Made by a program: the position numbers and the translations under genes. Below the pieces are notes generated by a model. That model searched no databases, had not been told where the DNA came from, and worked only from the letters and a program-made list of their open reading frames with translations. A DNA stretch of 64,000 nucleotides from Rhizobium sp. WYCCWR10014. Its GTDB lineage: Bacteria > Pseudomonadota > Alphaproteobacteria > Rhizobiales > Rhizobiaceae. Shown in pieces: positions 60,409 through 64,000 of the stretch (position 1 is its first letter; the number at the start of each line of letters is the position of its first letter). The DNA lies in NCBI RefSeq assembly GCF_001657485.1, contig NZ_LXFU01000046.1:62001-126000 (forward strand). The letters are read 5' to 3'.

Positions 60409-60790
60409 ATCGCATGTCTCCCTTATCGTTCACACTGGAATAGTGTTCTGATGAAAATTTAACAAGGGACTGCCTTTCCCATCCAGTTTGTCCCTCGAAC
60501 TACGAGTCGGCATTTGCGCCGAGCTACAGATTCTGCACCAGGCGGTTGCGCGCAACATGGCATATCGTCTCAATTTTATCGAGAAACCCCACAATTTGAA
60601 ATGAGAATTTGTGATTGATTTTCCATTTTCTGATGGAATAGTCACAAAACAGTATAGATGGTGCCCGACTTCGGCTGCGGGGAAGCGGGGGACGACGAGG
60701 TCGACAGCGGCCGGCAGGGGCGACTTGGTAACGCCTCTGGTCGGGTGGCCTTCCGACCAGAGGCTTCATCCTCGCGACTGGCTGCGCGCG
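60409..60790. promoter_or_regulatory. Region upstream of the DeoR gene
   Basis: About 380 bases without a credible gene. The left half is AT-rich and contains two inverted repeats, CACT/AGTG around GGAAT at 60433-60445 and TTCCAT/ATGGAA around six bases at 60621-60638; both include GGAATAGT-like sequence and may be regulator sites. A GC-rich hairpin (60733-60764) lies at the right end. Confidence 0.45.
60733..60764 (-). terminator. Strong hairpin after the alpha/beta hydrolase gene
   Basis: GCCTCTGGTCGG and CCGACCAGAGGC form twelve perfect pairs around an eight-base loop, starting about 27 bases after the hydrolase stop. No T-run follows, but size and place suggest it ends the leftward transcript. 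Confidence 0.6.
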
Positions 60791-61549
60791 TTATTCGCCG
60801 GCTTTCCTTGCCGCCGTTTCGATTGCATCGGCAACCTTTTCCGGTTGGGAGGCGAAGACGGCGTGGCTGGCCTTGATCTCGGTCACTTCGCTTCCGGCGC
60901 GTTTTGCCATGTCACGCTCCAGTTCGGGGTTGATGGAGCGATCCTCAGTAGCGACGATCGACCAGCTTTTCTTCGTCCGCCATGCCGGCTGAGTGATCTT
61001 GGCGGAGAATGCCTGCTTCGAGGCGAAGACCTGTGATTTTGCCATGAAGTCGGCTTCAGCTTGCGGAAGGTCGGCTGCGAAATCCGCGGCGAAGGCGCCT
61101 GGATCGAGATAGAGATATTTGCCGTCCTTCGTTTCCTTTATATCCATGCTGCCGGCGGGCATCGAGCTGGCGAGGCTGAGCAGGCTTTCGCCCTTGTCGG
61201 GCTGGAATGCCGCGACATAGACCAGGCCCGCGACCGCGGGATCGTTGCCGGCTTCGGTGATGACCATGCCGCCGTAGCTGTGGCCGACGAGCAGGACCGG
61301 GCCGTCCTGAAGGTCGAGAACGCGCTTGGTCGCCGCCACATCGTCGTCGAGCGAGGTGATGGGCTGCTGGACGATGGTGACGTTGAACCCGCGCTTCTCG
61401 AGAATGTCCGTCGCCTTTCGCCATCCCGAGCCGTCGGCCAGCGCGCCGTGGACGATCACGATGTTCCTGACCGCGGCAGCCTCTGCTGCGAATGCGATGG
61501 CGGTGGTGGCAAATGCAAGTGCTGCAGTGAAAAGAAGACGTTTGTTCAT
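60791..61549 (-). CDS. Exported alpha/beta hydrolase
   Basis: The 252-residue protein has a signal peptide (MNKRLLFTAALAFATTAIAF, cleavage near residue 25) and an alpha/beta hydrolase fold with the nucleophile elbow VGHSYGGMV, an IVIVHGALADGSGW oxyanion segment and the catalytic His in ASHAVFASQPEKV. It resembles salicylate-esterase-like hydrolases of the EstC type; the natural substrate is unknown. AAAGGAG precedes the ATG; a GTG three codons earlier overlaps that ribosome site. Confidence 0.88.
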   Translation of the reverse strand: MNKRLLFTAALAFATTAIAFAAEAAAVRNIVIVHGALADGSGWRKATDILEKRGFNVTIVQQPITSLDDDVAATKRVLDLQDGPVLLVGHSYGGMVITEAGNDPAVAGLVYVAAFQPDKGESLLSLASSMPAGSMDIKETKDGKYLYLDPGAFAADFAADLPQAEADFMAKSQVFASKQAFSAKITQPAWRTKKSWSIVATEDRSINPELERDMAKRAGSEVTEIKASHAVFASQPEKVADAIETAARKAGE

Positions 61550-61603
61550 GACTATCACTCCTTTGGTCGTTGTTGATGATCGGGATATTGATGCGTTTCA
61601 GGT

Positions 61604-63382
61604 TCAGCCGAATGTGAAGGCGTAAGCCTGCACGCCGGGATCTAGGAAGCGGATCTCGAAGTTGCGGGCGGCGACCGTGCCAGACTGGCGGACGAGTTGA
61701 TAAAGCCTAGTCGCGGTGACCGTGCCATTGCCATCGGCATCGATGTCGGAGCCGTGGTCAGGCCCCGGCGCCTTGCCGTCGATCTTCACCTGGAAGCGGA
61801 TCGGCTTGCCTGTGGCACCAGGCCCAAGAACGAGATGCAGATCGCGGGCGCTGAAGCGATAGGTGATGCCGCCGTCCGGCTGATCAAGCGTCGCCTGATC
61901 CCGGCCGACGATCCAGGTCCCGGACAGACCCCATCCATTGAGACCGGGTTCGGCGATCGAATAGTTGCGCGCCGTGTCGGCCTGCAGCCCTTCGGGGGAG
62001 GCGAAGTTTGCCGCCTGTTCGTAGCCGAGATAGGTTTCGCCGGAGCGGATATTGCCGAGATCAGGACCTGCTTCCACGCCCTTGGCATCCGGCACGACCG
62101 GCGCACTTTCCGTCGTTTGGCTGCCGGCTTCGCGCAGCAGGTCCTGAATGGCCTTTTCGGTCCTGTTGTAATTGCCTTCGCCAAAATGGTGGTAGCGGAT
62201 CTGGCCTTTGGCATCGATCAGATAGGCGGCAGGCCAGTAGCTGTTTTCGAAGGCGCGCCAGATGCTGTAATCATTGTCGATCGCAACGGGATAGCCGATC
62301 TGGAAGTCGCCGACCGCCTTCTTGACGTTGTCGATCTTCTTCTCGAAGGCAAATTCCGGGGCGTGGACGCCGATGACGACCAGACCCTGGTCCGCATATT
62401 TTTCGGCCCAGGCCCTGACATAGGGGATGGTACGAATGCAGTTGATGCAGGAATAGGTCCAGAAGTCGACAAGCACGACCTTGCCTCGCAGCTGTTCTGT
62501 GGTGAGAGGCTTAGAGTTCAGCCATTCTACCGCGCCGTCGAGCGAAGGGGCGCGGCCTTCGACGGGCAAGTCGCTGCGGAAGGGTTTCTTCGCATCAGCT
62601 GCGGCGATCATCACCTCGTTGCTCACCAACTCGGAAGATGAGCCGCCCGAGGGCCTCGCATGCAGCCTGTCAAGTACGGCCTGTTCCAGGGACGCGGTGC
62701 TGGCATAGGAAATCCGCGCCAGCAGGCTGGTATCCAGTCCAAGCGCGATGACGGCGACACCCGCCAACACGGCAGCGCCGAGCACCTGGCGAATCCGATC
62801 GCCAAACCCGAGCGAACGCTTCATGGCGGCGAAGATCTTTCCGCCGACAAGCAGGGCGACGGCAAGCGAACTCGCAGCACCCGCGGCATAGGCGACCAGC
62901 AGGAAGGTCGTCTGCAGATTGGCGCCCTGCAATGCAGCCCCCGTCAGAACGAGGCCGAGGATCGGCCCGGCGCAGGGTGCCCAGAGCAGGCCCGTGGCGA
63001 CGCCGAGAAGAAGCGCGCTCCTCACTGTCGTGGTGCCGCGCCCGCCGCCGGAGGCGTTCAGGAGATTGTTGCCGAGGTCGACGACCGGCCGGGCAAGCGT
63101 GCTTGCGATGCGCGGCGAAAGCAGGCTTGCGCCGAACATTGCAAGCAGCACGATCGCTGCAAGGCGGCCATATTCATTGGCGCGAATGGCCCAGCTGCCG
63201 CCGACTGCGGCAAGTGTGGCGACCAGCGCGAAGGTGGCGGCCATGCCCGCCAGCATCGGCAGCGTGCTTCTGACGAAGGGCTGTCCGGCGCGGGCGAAGA
63301 CGAAGGGGAGGATGGGCAGGATACACGGACTGAGGATCGTCAGCGCGCCTCCGAGATAGGCAATGATCAGAAGTGTCATCAT
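61604..63382 (-). CDS. DipZ-like fusion of CcdA membrane domain and thioredoxin domain
   Basis: The 592-residue protein starts with a CcdA/DsbD-type membrane domain of about 240 residues containing the paired cysteines SPCILPILPF and WAPCAGPILG. It then has a periplasmic redoxin domain with the active site FWTYSCINCIRTIPYV (CINC) and a C-terminal beta domain as in mycobacterial DipZ. It would carry electrons from cytoplasmic thioredoxin across the membrane to periplasmic thiols. AAAGGA precedes two adjacent ATG codons; the first was used. Confidence 0.9.
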   Translation of the reverse strand: MMTLLIIAYLGGALTILSPCILPILPFVFARAGQPFVRSTLPMLAGMAATFALVATLAAVGGSWAIRANEYGRLAAIVLLAMFGASLLSPRIASTLARPVVDLGNNLLNASGGGRGTTTVRSALLLGVATGLLWAPCAGPILGLVLTGAALQGANLQTTFLLVAYAAGAASSLAVALLVGGKIFAAMKRSLGFGDRIRQVLGAAVLAGVAVIALGLDTSLLARISYASTASLEQAVLDRLHARPSGGSSSELVSNEVMIAAADAKKPFRSDLPVEGRAPSLDGAVEWLNSKPLTTEQLRGKVVLVDFWTYSCINCIRTIPYVRAWAEKYADQGLVVIGVHAPEFAFEKKIDNVKKAVGDFQIGYPVAIDNDYSIWRAFENSYWPAAYLIDAKGQIRYHHFGEGNYNRTEKAIQDLLREAGSQTTESAPVVPDAKGVEAGPDLGNIRSGETYLGYEQAANFASPEGLQADTARNYSIAEPGLNGWGLSGTWIVGRDQATLDQPDGGITYRFSARDLHLVLGPGATGKPIRFQVKIDGKAPGPDHGSDIDADGNGTVTATRLYQLVRQSGTVAARNFEIRFLDPGVQAYAFTFG

Positions 63383-63729
63383 CGTTTCCTTTGAAACCGA
63401 TTGATCGGGCTCTGGGCGGCGATGGGGCCTGAACCAGCAACGGCGGGGATATGGCCGGTGTGAAGTATCCCCGATGTGTCCGGCTTTGCGGGAAAATGTA
63501 CCGAAGTGTCGGGGTAGGGCGGCGGCGATACAAAGCGATACAAACTGCCGCAGTGGCGAGGAAACGGCTGCGGCCAATGCGACCACTTGCTGAGGCAGCG
63601 CGATTGTATCGGAATGTATCCAGGCAGCCGGAAGCTACATCCGCATTCAAAAAACGGTTGCTTACGACATATCGGGGATACAAGTAGGGCGCCTTTTCGC
63701 GACCGTGATCCATTCGACAGGAGAGACCG
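63383..63729. promoter_or_regulatory. Divergent promoter region of dipZ-like and hydrolase genes
   Basis: GTATCCCCGATGTG at 63465 is the inverse of the motif CATATCGGGGATAC at 63671, each facing outward toward one of the divergent genes. Between them two GATACAAA sites spaced ten bases apart (63527 and 63537) mirror TTGTATC and TGTATC spaced ten bases apart (63604 and 63615). No gene is present. The layout suggests a shared activator or alternative sigma factor acting on both genes. Confidence 0.5.
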
Positions 63730-64000
63730 ATGTCAGAGCAAATCAACCATAACCGCCGCCGTTTCTTCGGCATGACGGCAATCGCCCTTGCGGCCGTCGA
63801 ATTCGGCGTGGCCGGCACGGCCGCCGCCCAGTCGTCTGCGACTGCCGCATCGGTGCCAGCTATAAAGCCCGGAACCAACACGTCTTTCGAGGCGCTGAAG
63901 CAGGTCAAGGCAGGCGTGCTCGACATCGGTTATGCCGAAGCGGGAAAGGCGGATGCCCCCGTTGTATTGCTGCTACACGGCTGGCCCTATGACATCTATA
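63730..64000 (+). CDS. Tat-exported alpha/beta hydrolase, 3' end outside the window
   Basis: A frame opening with ATG after AGGAGAGACCG runs off the end of the window. It begins with a twin-arginine signal (NHNRRRFFGMTAIALAAVEF) ending near AAAQ, and then reaches an alpha/beta hydrolase strand and oxyanion motif VVLLLHGWPYDIY, typical of epoxide-hydrolase or haloperoxidase-like enzymes. It diverges from the dipZ-like gene. Only about 90 residues are visible, so the catalytic residues cannot be checked. Confidence 0.8.
   Translation, partial: MSEQINHNRRRFFGMTAIALAAVEFGVAGTAAAQSSATAASVPAIKPGTNTSFEALKQVKAGVLDIGYAEAGKADAPVVLLLHGWPYDIY

Overview
The window looks like a chromosomal segment of a Rhizobium species of the etli/leguminosarum type. 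This rests on a RopA-family porin, two RIME-like double-palindrome intergenic elements, an alphaproteobacterial CTTGAC/CTATAC promoter, the adjacent cobS and cobT, a Usg-family gene and several ABC sugar-uptake operons. It is an inference from gene content; no rRNA or tRNA was found to anchor it. Gene density is high and most genes sit in operons with ATGA start/stop overlaps.

Left part (1-20 kb). The 3' end of a LysR regulator is followed by a leucyl-tRNA synthetase whose sequence is not of the usual alphaproteobacterial type and which stands alone. Then comes a large glycoside locus. A LacI regulator diverges from a CUT1 ABC importer (binding protein, two permeases, ATPase), which is followed by a GH2 beta-mannosidase, a sugar-phosphate isomerase, a Gfo/Idh oxidoreductase and an aldo/keto reductase. 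A terminator separates these from a GH43 beta-xylosidase. Together they would import plant beta-mannoside or beta-xyloside oligosaccharides, cleave them and process the sugars. An ABC-2 exporter pair and a short-chain dehydrogenase without its catalytic Tyr/Lys follow, facing a LysR gene with a one-base frameshift.

Middle (21-38 kb). This is mostly housekeeping: an EamA-like half transporter, a retropepsin-like protease, a DUF1289 protein, cobS and cobT, diacylglycerol kinase, a PdhS/DivJ-like histidine kinase, a thermonuclease-like protein, a uracil-DNA-glycosylase-like protein, an Lrp/AsnC regulator, the porin ropA behind a long leader, a LysR regulator, AlkD, a 3-hydroxyisobutyrate-dehydrogenase-like enzyme and a small alkyltransferase-like protein. 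An alkanesulfonate locus follows in the order ssuA, ssuD, ssuC, ssuB. A related AT-rich motif lies upstream of ssuA and of ssuD.

The 38-47 kb segment holds two ArsR/SRPBCC modules facing each other across two DUF1801 genes. The left one has a near-consensus promoter overlapped by repeated 18-bp dyads. Next come a TPR methyltransferase, a DUF2270 membrane protein, a Usg protein and a polar amino-acid importer without an ATPase gene.

Right part (47-64 kb). An OmpA-family protein with a very long Lys/Pro/Ala/Glu region is followed by a co-oriented set running leftward from 60.4 kb: DeoR regulator, deoC, tandem aldehyde dehydrogenase, RbsD/FucU mutarotase, ribokinase-family kinase, two permeases, binding protein and ATPase. 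Its parts fit uptake and catabolism of 2-deoxyribose or a related pentose. The window ends with an alpha/beta hydrolase, a DipZ-like thiol-disulfide protein and a divergent Tat-exported hydrolase cut by the window edge; the last two share a promoter region with mirrored motifs.
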